Shown in pieces: positions 7,046-14,323 of a stretch of 32,372 nt of DNA. Location: NCBI GenBank assembly GCA_964508495.1, contig CAZDUA010000020.1, positions 1-32,372 on the forward strand. The letters are read 5' to 3'. Origin of the DNA: CABMGU01 sp964508495. GTDB lineage: Archaea; Nanobdellota; Nanobdellia; Woesearchaeales; ARS49. Under the pieces are notes generated by a model that worked only from the letters and a program-made list of their open reading frames with translations, did no database searches and was not told the DNA's origin. Positions within the stretch are counted from its first letter, which is position 1. Each line of letters starts with the position of its first letter. The translations under genes and the position numbers were made by a program.

Positions 7046-8301
7046 TAACCCATCAATAACGCGGCCGGGTCTTCCAAATGACGCTTAACCTCAGAAACAA
7101 ACTTGGCAGCTATCGCGCCGTCAATAATTCTATGGTCGAATGAGAGAGACATAGGCAATATTTTTCTTACAACAACCTTTCCATCAACAACAACAGGCTG
7201 TTCAGAAATCTTTCCTAAAGCCAAAATAGCGCACTCAGGCCAGTTAATAACAGGCGTAGCCCACACGCCACCTAAACTGCCAATATTCGTAATAGTAAAA
7301 GTACCGCCCTGCAAGTCCTTCAACTGAATCTCCCTAGTTCTTGCTAACTCAGCAGTACGCCAAATATCACGAGCGATCTCAATGATTGTTTTCTCATTAG
7401 CATTATGAACGACAGGCACCATCAAACCAGCCTGAGTGTCAACAGCAATTCCAATATTGTAATACTGCCTGATAACAATCTCCTGCTTCTCATCATCCAA
7501 ACTAGAATTCACAAACGGAAATTCTTTCAAAGCCAATACAACTGCCTTAACAATAAACGGCAAGAAAGTCAAATGAACGCCCTTTTTTTCAGACTCTTCT
7601 TTTTCCTTCTCCCTGAAATCTGCAAGCTTAGTCACATCAGCAGAATCCATATGAGTAACGTGAGCAGCAGTACTCAAACTCCTGGACATGTTCTCAGCAA
7701 TAGCCTTCCTAATTCCCTTCAGCGGAATTCTCAGAACGCGACCAAATTGCTCAAACGTAACACTAGGCGCCCTTGTTTCTTTCACAATCTTGCCCGCGCC
7801 CCTTCTCACATCATCCTCAGTAATCCTTCCATCAGGACCAGAACCCTGCACTTTAGAAATATCAACGCCCATCTCCTGCGCAAGCTTCCTGACAGCAGGC
7901 AAAACAGCAACAACAGCCTCAGCAACTTTCTTCGGTGGCATAGGAACAACTTTCTTTTCCTCTTCCTCATCAGGCGCCTCTTCCAACTGGCCAATAACAG
8001 TCGTAGACATCTTCTTAGCAGGAGCCTTCTGAATAGTCGCAGAAACTTTAGCAACCTTCTCACCAGACTCGCCAATCACACACAAAATATCACCAACACG
8101 AATCTTATCACCAGGATTACCGTTTAGTTTCAAAAGAGTGCCGCTTTTAGGACTAGGAACTTGAACAACAGCCTTATCAGTTTCCAACTCAACAATCGGC
8201 TGGTGCTCGTCAACCTTATCGCCTTCCTTAACAAGCCATTTGATTAACTCGCCCTCAGCAATACCCTCTCCCAAATCCGGCAATCTGAACTCGTAAGCCA
8301 T
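7042..8301 (-). CDS. pdhC: 2-oxoacid dehydrogenase E2 (dihydrolipoyl acyltransferase)
   Basis: 419 residues with the full E2 order: lipoyl domain (1-80) with lipoylation Lys43 in ETDKA; a flexible Ala/Glu/Lys/Pro linker; peripheral subunit-binding domain (about 133-168, ending GPDGRITEDDV) for E1/E3 binding; and the catalytic CoA-acyltransferase domain (about 190-419) ending with H390-x3-D394-G, the active-site motif. It transfers the acyl group from E1 to CoA. It is last in the operon; its ATG overlaps the E1beta stop by one base. Having one lipoyl domain is usual for archaeal and Gram-positive enzymes. Whether the substrate is pyruvate or branched-chain oxoacids is not certain. Confidence 0.95.
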   Translation of the reverse strand: MAYEFRLPDLGEGIAEGELIKWLVKEGDKVDEHQPIVELETDKAVVQVPSPKSGTLLKLNGNPGDKIRVGDILCVIGESGEKVAKVSATIQKAPAKKMSTTVIGQLEEAPDEEEEKKVVPMPPKKVAEAVVAVLPAVRKLAQEMGVDISKVQGSGPDGRITEDDVRRGAGKIVKETRAPSVTFEQFGRVLRIPLKGIRKAIAENMSRSLSTAAHVTHMDSADVTKLADFREKEKEESEKKGVHLTFLPFIVKAVVLALKEFPFVNSSLDDEKQEIVIRQYYNIGIAVDTQAGLMVPVVHNANEKTIIEIARDIWRTAELARTREIQLKDLQGGTFTITNIGSLGGVWATPVINWPECAILALGKISEQPVVVDGKVVVRKILPMSLSFDHRIIDGAIAAKFVSEVKRHLEDPAALLMGY

Positions 8302-9278
8302 TAGAACTTCATCACCTGCTCAACAGCCCTGCCAATCTTTTCAGGATTAGGCAAGTACGCCTCCTCCAACTTAAAGTACGGGAAAGGAGTATCATAACCA
8401 GTAACCCTCAACACGGGAGCCTTCAAGAATAATAATAACTTTTCCTGAATCCTTGCAACAAGCTCAGCACCAAAACCAAGAGTGCGCGGAGCCTCATGAA
8501 CAATAACACACCTGCCAGTCTTTTGCACGCTAGCAAGAATCGTCTCATAATCACAAGGGCTCAAAGTACGCACGTCAACAACCTCGGCCTTAATGCCCTT
8601 AGTTGCAAGAGCGTCAGCAGCCTTCAAAGTCTCACGCATCATAGCACCCCAGCTGATTAAAGTAACATCAACACCCTCGCGAACAACATTCGCCTTGCCA
8701 ATCTCAACAACATAAGCATTCTCAGGAACTTCATCACGAATAGCACGATAAACCCTCTTCGGCTCCATAAAAACAACAGGGTCAGGATCACGAATAGCAG
8801 CAATCAACAAACCCTTAGCATCATAAGGATTGCTCGGAATAACAACTTTCAAACCAGCAGTATGAATAAAATAACTCTCAGGACTCTCATTATGATGCTC
8901 TAATGCTCTGATGCCACCGCCATACGGAAAACGCAAAACCATGGGAACAGTCAATTTCCCCCTCGTTCTGTTTCTTAATCGCGCAGCATGAGAAAACATC
9001 TGGTCAAACGCAGGATAAGTAAAACCATCAAACTGAATCTCGCAAACAGGCTTCAAGCCCTGCGTAGCCATCGCAATACTCGTGCCAACAATGCCTGACT
9101 CTGCCAAAGGAGTATCAATAACCCTGTACTTGCCATACTTTTTCTGCAAGCCATCAGTAGCGCGGAAAACACCGCCATCCACGCCAACATCCTCTCCAAG
9201 AACAATTACAGAAGGATCCCTGCCCATCTCAACATCCAACGCATCACGCACGGCCTCAACAATAGTTAATCTTGCCAT
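8301..9278 (-). CDS. pdhB: 2-oxoacid dehydrogenase E1 beta subunit
   Basis: 325 residues, normal length. The N-terminal pyrimidine-binding domain includes VLGEDVG, whose Glu activates the thiamine aminopyrimidine, then QFDGF and the FRFPYGGG-type cofactor loop; the C-terminal transketolase-like domain contains VVDVRTLSPCD and VIVHEAPR. With E1alpha it forms the alpha2beta2 decarboxylase that makes acyl-lipoamide on E2. It overlaps the E1alpha gene by 13 bases, with GAGGAAGG just before its ATG, and the E2 gene by one base, so the three are translationally coupled. Confidence 0.95.
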   Translation of the reverse strand: MARLTIVEAVRDALDVEMGRDPSVIVLGEDVGVDGGVFRATDGLQKKYGKYRVIDTPLAESGIVGTSIAMATQGLKPVCEIQFDGFTYPAFDQMFSHAARLRNRTRGKLTVPMVLRFPYGGGIRALEHHNESPESYFIHTAGLKVVIPSNPYDAKGLLIAAIRDPDPVVFMEPKRVYRAIRDEVPENAYVVEIGKANVVREGVDVTLISWGAMMRETLKAADALATKGIKAEVVDVRTLSPCDYETILASVQKTGRCVIVHEAPRTLGFGAELVARIQEKLLLFLKAPVLRVTGYDTPFPYFKLEEAYLPNPEKIGRAVEQVMKF

Positions 9279-10345
9279 TCCTTCCTCTGCTCCTCCAAAT
9301 TAGGAGTCAACTTAGCATAAACATAATCGAACATGTCAGTCTGCTTCGGCTTGTGCTGTTCAGCCTCAACAATACCCTGAGCGACAATCTTCGTTGCTTC
9401 TGCTCTTACGGCAGCCTCGAACTTGCCATCCCATAACTTCTTCTTCTGCAAGTACAACTGAAAACGCCTGAGAGGTTCTTTCTCAAGCCAAGCCTTCAAC
9501 ACTTTAGGGTCCTGATACCTCGTTGGGTCATCAGCAGTAGTATGAGGGCCAAGACGATAAGTAACACACTCAATCAAAGTAGGACCCTTGTCAGCCCTCG
9601 CCCTATCCAATGCCTTTTTCACAACAGAATAAACCGCAAGAACATCATTGCCATCAACCTGAACATAATCAATACCATAACCAATACCTTTTTGCGCCAA
9701 AGTCTCAGCACGAGTCTGACAACCGCCCCACGTTGCATCATGGCAAGTCCTCGGAACGCTAATCGCCCAATGATTATTGCGAATAACAATCACAGCAGGC
9801 GCCATAAAAGTGCCAGCAAAATTCAAACCCTCATGAAAATCACCAGTACTGGTAGACGCGTCACCAACAAAAGTCAAAGTCGCCAATTTCTTTTTCTTAA
9901 TCTTGGCAGCAAGAGCAACACCAACACCATGCAAAGTCTGAGTACCAACAGGAATACACACAGGGAACATGTTAGACTTGTCCGGCAACATCATGCCATC
10001 TTCACTTCCACCCCAGTGCATCAACAAATTCCTAACAGGAACGCCCCTCATCAAAAAAGCAACATGCTCACGATAATCCGGAAAAATCCAGTCCTCGGCA
10101 TTAGTCGCGAAAACAGAACCAACATGAACAGCCTCTTCGCCCAAACTCTGAGCATAAGTTCCAATACGACCCTCTCTTTGCAAAGAAAGCGCAGTATTAT
10201 CAAAAGTCCTCTCAAGAACCATCCACTTGTATAAATCCCTCAATTCCTTATCAGAAAGCTTAGGCTCTAACTTCTTATCAACATTACCCTTCTCATCTAC
10301 GACCTGAACGTACTTAACAGTGAATTTCGCAATATCCTTCTGCAT
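9266..10345 (-). CDS. pdhA: 2-oxoacid dehydrogenase E1 alpha subunit
   Basis: 359 residues, normal length, first gene of the dehydrogenase operon. The thiamine diphosphate/Mg motif is present as G161-D162-A163 ... N190-N191 (usual GDG-x~26-NN), so the third Gly is replaced by Ala; the metal-binding Asp and Asn pair are intact. YREH near residue 91 and RTCHDATW around 199 match the phosphorylation-loop region and active-site His region of the family. ATG is preceded by GAGGTTG. The promoter lies in the short gap after the LipB-like gene. Pyruvate is the default substrate guess; acetoin or branched-chain oxoacids remain possible. Confidence 0.94.
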   Translation of the reverse strand: MQKDIAKFTVKYVQVVDEKGNVDKKLEPKLSDKELRDLYKWMVLERTFDNTALSLQREGRIGTYAQSLGEEAVHVGSVFATNAEDWIFPDYREHVAFLMRGVPVRNLLMHWGGSEDGMMLPDKSNMFPVCIPVGTQTLHGVGVALAAKIKKKKLATLTFVGDASTSTGDFHEGLNFAGTFMAPAVIVIRNNHWAISVPRTCHDATWGGCQTRAETLAQKGIGYGIDYVQVDGNDVLAVYSVVKKALDRARADKGPTLIECVTYRLGPHTTADDPTRYQDPKVLKAWLEKEPLRRFQLYLQKKKLWDGKFEAAVRAEATKIVAQGIVEAEQHKPKQTDMFDYVYAKLTPNLEEQRKEWQD

Positions 10346-10379
10346 ACAACCTCTTTTTAAGAAAATAGTGCTTGTCCAC

Positions 10380-10389
10380 GTTTAAAAAT
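10380..10389 (-). promoter_or_regulatory. Promoter of the E1alpha-E1beta-E2 operon
   Basis: On the minus strand a TATA box (CATTTTTAAACG region) is centred about 39 bases before the E1alpha ATG. A start about 13 bases upstream of the ATG leaves room for the GAGGTTG ribosome binding site. It directly abuts the stop codon of the LipB-like gene (10391). Confidence 0.45.
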
Positions 10390-10390
10390 G

Positions 10391-11098
10391 TTATGTATCA
10401 GTCCTGCCCATAATACAGCTGCCACGAAGAGTCCCGCCAGGCAAATGCTGAAGCGATTCTGCGCTCCTTCTGCTCTCATCGGATACAAAATCATACACGT
10501 CAATTTCTTTTGCACCCAAGTCATGCATCACTCCAGCAAAAAACCCGCGCTTCACCAAGCAAAGCTTTCTCCTAAACTTAACAGGATCAATACCGTCTGC
10601 ACGCAGCAAAGCACTAATATCCCTAGTCGGGTCCTGCTCATACCAGCAAGCCCTCTGAACCCTAACATCAACACTGCCATGTCTGCTAATCCAGCCAGAC
10701 ATTCCCATAATCTGACGCTCAGGCTCCCCGTTTTTAAAATACAAATCAGATTCCCGATAAATCAACTTGTCTCTCTCATAACCACTCGTGGAAAGCAAAC
10801 CCTTCAAAAGCTCGCCCCAACCTTCCTGGAGCTCTGCAATCATGCGCGGATGAGAAGCAGGTTCTCCCTGAATAAGGCAAAACGTTTTAGGATGATACCA
10901 TGATAAACCGCCATCAGGACGCCTGATTTCCGGAAAACCCTTTCCCTCAAACGGCTGATTCCTGCCACGCACGACATTCGGCTCTTCAGCGTGCTCCAAA
11001 AGAACATGCAATGGCTCTTTAGCAGCGCGCTTTCTAACCTCATAAACAACTGCGGGAGTCTGCCAAGCCTCAGTAATAGTAACCAAATAAGACTTCAT
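10391..11098 (-). CDS. Divergent LipB-like (BPL/LplA/LipB fold) protein
   Basis: 235 residues. The N-terminal half follows the octanoyltransferase LipB framework: VLLEHAEEP (LipB LVEHxP), then RG, then DGGLSWYHP where LipB has RGGxVTYHGPG; DLYFKNGEPERQIMGMS matches the VYVGxxKIxSLG region. However, the LipB lysine is shifted to an Arg-Gln pair and no Cys sits at the INPCG position (it reads RADGID), so classic LipB catalysis looks lost or rearranged. The start at 11098 is chosen because this ATG overlaps the lplA stop as ATGA; an upstream GTG is less likely. It may assist LplA as an accessory domain, act as a lipoyl-relay or amidotransferase, or use a different acyl chemistry. Confidence 0.7.
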   Translation of the reverse strand: MKSYLVTITEAWQTPAVVYEVRKRAAKEPLHVLLEHAEEPNVVRGRNQPFEGKGFPEIRRPDGGLSWYHPKTFCLIQGEPASHPRMIAELQEGWGELLKGLLSTSGYERDKLIYRESDLYFKNGEPERQIMGMSGWISRHGSVDVRVQRACWYEQDPTRDISALLRADGIDPVKFRRKLCLVKRGFFAGVMHDLGAKEIDVYDFVSDESRRSAESLQHLPGGTLRGSCIMGRTDT

Positions 11099-11829
11099 CT
11101 CTGAAACACCCACTCTTCACTCTTGTACTTTTTTGCAAGATTTTTTGCCATCAACAATTCCTCACTACTCCACTTACTAACGGAGAAATCAACCCCTTTA
11201 AGAAGATTATCCTTTAAGACATTGACAACCTCAGCAAAAGAATCACTGCAAAGCCCAGAAATAGACGCCACTTTCTTGAATTTCTCAGGAACTTTCTGCC
11301 TTTTTAAATGGTCACGCTCGGGCCTCAATAATTTGCGCATTAAATCTGCATCAACAGAATATAACAAAGTCCCGCCGACATAAACAACACCATTTTCTTT
11401 CTTAACAGTCGCGCCAGAAACCTTGCCTGCTTCAGTTACAACATCATTAACCGGCTTGTGCCAAGAATCAATTCCCAAATCTTTCAGCGCATTAACAATT
11501 CTGCCACAAACACGCTCATAAATTCTGTTTAAATCACTTGGAAAATACTTCTCAGCAGCAACAACACTCCAGCTAATCTCGCCCTTCTCACTCAAAAACA
11601 TGGCGCCACCGCCGCCCTGACGGCGCACAACAAGAATTTTCCGTTTACTCGCTTCTGCAATGTTAACAACATCACGAACGTGCTGGCCATAACCAATGTT
11701 AACGCAACTCGGCTTCCAACCAGCAAGCCAAATAATCGGCGCTTTCTTAGCAGACGATACTGCAACTTCATTCAAAGCAATCTTTAGAAAGGGATTATAG
11801 TATTTGAAAGGAATAAAACGCCACTTCAT
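11095..11829 (-). CDS. lplA: Lipoate-protein ligase A
   Basis: 244 residues. LplA adenylates lipoate and attaches it to the lysine of lipoyl domains, here most likely Lys43 of the E2 encoded downstream. Signature R69-R70-QGGGG (family RRxGGG), KPVND, the catalytic lysine region AGKVSGAT (Lys136), and VGGTLLYSVD appear in family order. The usual HD after the glycine loop is absent (MFLSEKG). The accessory C-terminal domain found in bacterial LplA is short or missing; archaea often carry it as a separate LplB. Both junctions, with VIT1 upstream and the LipB-like gene downstream, are ATGA overlaps. Confidence 0.9.
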   Translation of the reverse strand: MKWRFIPFKYYNPFLKIALNEVAVSSAKKAPIIWLAGWKPSCVNIGYGQHVRDVVNIAEASKRKILVVRRQGGGGAMFLSEKGEISWSVVAAEKYFPSDLNRIYERVCGRIVNALKDLGIDSWHKPVNDVVTEAGKVSGATVKKENGVVYVGGTLLYSVDADLMRKLLRPERDHLKRQKVPEKFKKVASISGLCSDSFAEVVNVLKDNLLKGVDFSVSKWSSEELLMAKNLAKKYKSEEWVFQR

Positions 11830-12362
11830 GCAAGCGGCAAAGCTCCTAAAGCAGCGCCAATCAAATAACCGGCAATAGCGGCAGTCATGCCAACAACAGC
11901 CATCTCAACAGCGGATTTGAATACATTAGCCTTAGTATATTTCGCCTTAATAGCGCCACTCGCAAACAAAGTCAAAGTTGAAATGCCAATAGCAGTCCAA
12001 AAAGCGAGTTCCAAAGGAACAAACAAGTAAGGAAGCAAAGGAATGAAAGAACCAACAATGGCAGCAATGCCAACAATAAAAGCATCACGAACAGGATGCG
12101 CGAACTCCTCAGAAATCGACTTACGCTTGCCACGATAATACTCCTCGCCAGCCCTGCCACTAGTATAAGCAACAGCGGCCATAGAAATACTCTCAGCAAA
12201 CGCTGCAGCAAGACCAGAAATTAAGATAATGTATTTACTATGCGTTGCAGTAGCAACAGCAAGAACAACACCCAGAACATTAACAAGACCATCCTGGCCT
12301 CCAAGAATCAAATCACGAATAATAGCAGAGCCGCCATCATGCTTAACCTCTTTTTTAGACAT
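11826..12362 (-). CDS. VIT1/CCC1 family iron/manganese transporter
   Basis: 178 residues with about five membrane segments. The DLILGGQDGLVNVLGVV motif and the AESISMAAVAYTS segment are typical of the vacuolar iron transporter (VIT1/CCC1) family, which moves Fe2+ or Mn2+ out of the cytoplasm in exchange for protons; the acidic-basic loop RAGEEYYRGKRKSISEE matches the cytoplasmic metal-binding region, in short form. It heads an operon with lplA (ATGA overlap) and the LipB-like gene. The TATA box (12385-12394) is centred about 27 bases before the ATG, so it is leaderless. Confidence 0.88.
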   Translation of the reverse strand: MSKKEVKHDGGSAIIRDLILGGQDGLVNVLGVVLAVATATHSKYIILISGLAAAFAESISMAAVAYTSGRAGEEYYRGKRKSISEEFAHPVRDAFIVGIAAIVGSFIPLLPYLFVPLELAFWTAIGISTLTLFASGAIKAKYTKANVFKSAVEMAVVGMTAAIAGYLIGAALGALPLA

Positions 12363-12385
12363 AACCCAAGAATATAATTAACAGT

Positions 12386-13342
12386 TTAAAAAGATTTAGG
12401 CGAAAACTTCCTGCCCATCAACTTCATTTCCTTCATCAGCATTGAAACAATCTCAGGATCACTCATAGAATGACCGGCAATAACAAAGTGCAATTTAGAT
12501 TTTGGCAATGCTTTGTGCAATCTGTACGCCATATCAGGCGTGCAAACAAAATCATACCTGCCATGCACCAAAGAACAAGGAATGTTCGCAATCCTGTGCA
12601 CGTTCCTCAAAATATAATTCTTCGGCAAGAAACAATCATTCATCAAATATCTCGCTTCAAGCTTAGCCAAAGAGACAACCCACTTTCCACGAACTTCCTT
12701 CTTCGCACGCTTCAAGTCATAATTTAGCTTCAGCATACTCGTTTCGTACAAAGCCCACTCGTGGCAGAACTTGTACGAAGTTTTAGCATTCTTACTGTTC
12801 ATCATACGCCAATAAAAAGGCGCAGGATTATTCCTCAAACGCGTAGGAACAAAACTAACAAAACGCTCCCAAACCTCAGGAAAATGAGTCCTAGCAGAAC
12901 CCTTCAAAAAATATTCATTCTCATAACGACTGCCAAGATAAATTCCTCTCAAAACCATTCCAAGAACAGTTTGCGGGTACTTGATAGCATAACACAAGGA
13001 CAAACAAGAACCCCAACTGCCACCAAACAAGAAAGCTTTCTTGATTTTCAAAAACTTCAAGAACTTCCTGAAATCACCAACCAATTTCTGCGTAGTATTC
13101 GTCCTCAAACTCGCATAAGGCCGGCTCTTCCCAGCACCACGCTGGTCAACAGCCAAAATGTTAAACTTTTTAGGATCAAAATAACGATAAGAAATAGAGC
13201 TGCACCCAGCGCCAGGACCCCCATGAACAAACAAAACAGGAACACCCTCAGGATTACCAAATAACGCGTAAAATAACTCGTGGCCATCACCGACAGCAAA
13301 ATAACCCTTCCGGTAAGGCTTCCTCTCTGCGTAAAGTTTCAT
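12386..13342 (-). CDS. pip: Proline iminopeptidase-like alpha/beta hydrolase (S33)
   Basis: 318 residues. The oxyanion motif HGGPGAG (40-46), DQRGAGKSRP (66-75) and nucleophile elbow GGSWGS with Ser109 are the diagnostic features of the S33 proline iminopeptidases; the acid is in HGRYDFVCTP and the His in IAGHSMSD. Such enzymes remove N-terminal proline from small peptides in the cytoplasm. The longer reading frame, upstream to 13552, runs into the promoter and coding region of the divergent gene; I chose the ATG at 13342, which has a TATA box about 27 bases upstream. No signal peptide. Confidence 0.9.
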   Translation of the reverse strand: MKLYAERKPYRKGYFAVGDGHELFYALFGNPEGVPVLFVHGGPGAGCSSISYRYFDPKKFNILAVDQRGAGKSRPYASLRTNTTQKLVGDFRKFLKFLKIKKAFLFGGSWGSCLSLCYAIKYPQTVLGMVLRGIYLGSRYENEYFLKGSARTHFPEVWERFVSFVPTRLRNNPAPFYWRMMNSKNAKTSYKFCHEWALYETSMLKLNYDLKRAKKEVRGKWVVSLAKLEARYLMNDCFLPKNYILRNVHRIANIPCSLVHGRYDFVCTPDMAYRLHKALPKSKLHFVIAGHSMSDPEIVSMLMKEMKLMGRKFSPKSF

Positions 13343-13365
13343 AACTGAACTGTGATAGCTCTGCT

Positions 13366-13396
13366 TATTAAATTTTGTCACAAACATTATAAATAA
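13366..13396. promoter_or_regulatory. Divergent promoters for pip and the coiled-coil gene
   Basis: A minus-strand box around 13366-13375 (ATTAAATTTT on the plus strand) serves the gene starting at 13342. A plus-strand box TTATAAATA (13388-13396) serves the gene starting at 13416/13425. Confidence 0.45.
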
Positions 13397-13424
13397 AGAC
13401 AACCTGTGAAGTACGGTGAGTGAA

Positions 13425-14237
13425 ATGGTAGAAGACAACAATGACATGTGCATCAGCCAAGAAATACGAGTTGCTATACCAGATTTGGAACTTTTAACCG
13501 TTGAAGACGGCTCAATGCAGGACAGCGCAATATTAACGAGAGAACAAAACACGCAGGCGCAACCACAAATAATCAGCGCACCTCTCGGAGACCCACTATT
13601 CTGGATGTACTTCCACGTGCGAATAGTGGACTATGCCATAAGAAAATTTGATCTTGAAAGACAACTCGCAGAAGTAAGAGGCGAACTATTACAGGCAGAC
13701 CTTGCAAGACAATACTCTGGCAGGCAAGAAGCAGAAAAAGAACTTAAAAAACTAAAAGCAATACTTTCTCTTAGAGAATCAGCACTAATGGACTCTGTAA
13801 TCGCGCTCTTCCGCGCAGACGACAAGAATGAAACATTAGAATTCAAACTTAAAAATACAGAAAACGCTCTCTCCCACATAAGAGCAGACTACGTGCCGGC
13901 ACTAATACGCGCGCTCGCAGCAGAAAACGATTCAGAACAAAAGGAAATAATCCTGCAAATGTACGAAAAACGTTTCGGCTCAAGAGAAAAACTCTTAAAA
14001 CTCGCAGAAGCAGAAAAGAAATGCGAGGAAAAAGGCAAAAACTGCCAAAGAGCAAATTATGATTGCATGGATAAGCTAATACAACAACATGAAACGGGCA
14101 GGTGCCCTAAAACAACAGGACAAAGAATGGCAGACTTCTTAGAAAAACTATTCGACCCAAAAACATATTCTAAAATTACAACAGCATTATATGACACATT
14201 CAGAGGAAAGCAGCCAAAACAAGACGACTGCGGATAA
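13425..14237 (+). CDS. Coiled-coil protein of unknown function
   Basis: 270 residues, no signal peptide or clear membrane segment. Residues about 70-190 are rich in Glu, Lys, Arg, Leu and Ala with heptad spacing, pointing to a long coiled coil. A Cys-containing segment follows (KKCEEKGKNCQ, DCMDK, GRCPK), which could be a redox or metal site. A short region before the coil (PLFWMYFHVRIVDYAI) is hydrophobic and could contact a membrane. The start is either the GTG at 13416 or the ATG at 13425, both near the predicted transcript start; ATG is preferred. I recognise no family. Confidence 0.7.
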   Translation: MVEDNNDMCISQEIRVAIPDLELLTVEDGSMQDSAILTREQNTQAQPQIISAPLGDPLFWMYFHVRIVDYAIRKFDLERQLAEVRGELLQADLARQYSGRQEAEKELKKLKAILSLRESALMDSVIALFRADDKNETLEFKLKNTENALSHIRADYVPALIRALAAENDSEQKEIILQMYEKRFGSREKLLKLAEAEKKCEEKGKNCQRANYDCMDKLIQQHETGRCPKTTGQRMADFLEKLFDPKTYSKITTALYDTFRGKQPKQDDCG

Positions 14238-14251
14238 AAATTCTAAAAATG

Positions 14252-14320
14252 TCGGTGACTTCGCTGAAGCTAGTCACCGAGCACTTTTTTCTCGCTTCGC
14301 TCAAAAAAAGAATAAAAAAA
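14252..14320. terminator. Convergent terminator region with 9-bp hairpin and T tracts
   Basis: TCGGTGACT (14252-14260) and AGTCACCGA (14272-14280) form a perfect stem with an 11-nt loop, followed by T6 (14285-14290): an intrinsic terminator for the coiled-coil gene. On the minus strand, two T7 tracts (14303-14320) after the pyrophosphatase stop would end that transcript. Confidence 0.6.
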
Positions 14321-14323
14321 GTT

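Noticed and set aside
12386..13552. 388-residue version of the proline iminopeptidase
   Set aside because: The first 70 residues lie in the divergent promoter and opposite coding region; the ATG at 13342 fits a TATA box.
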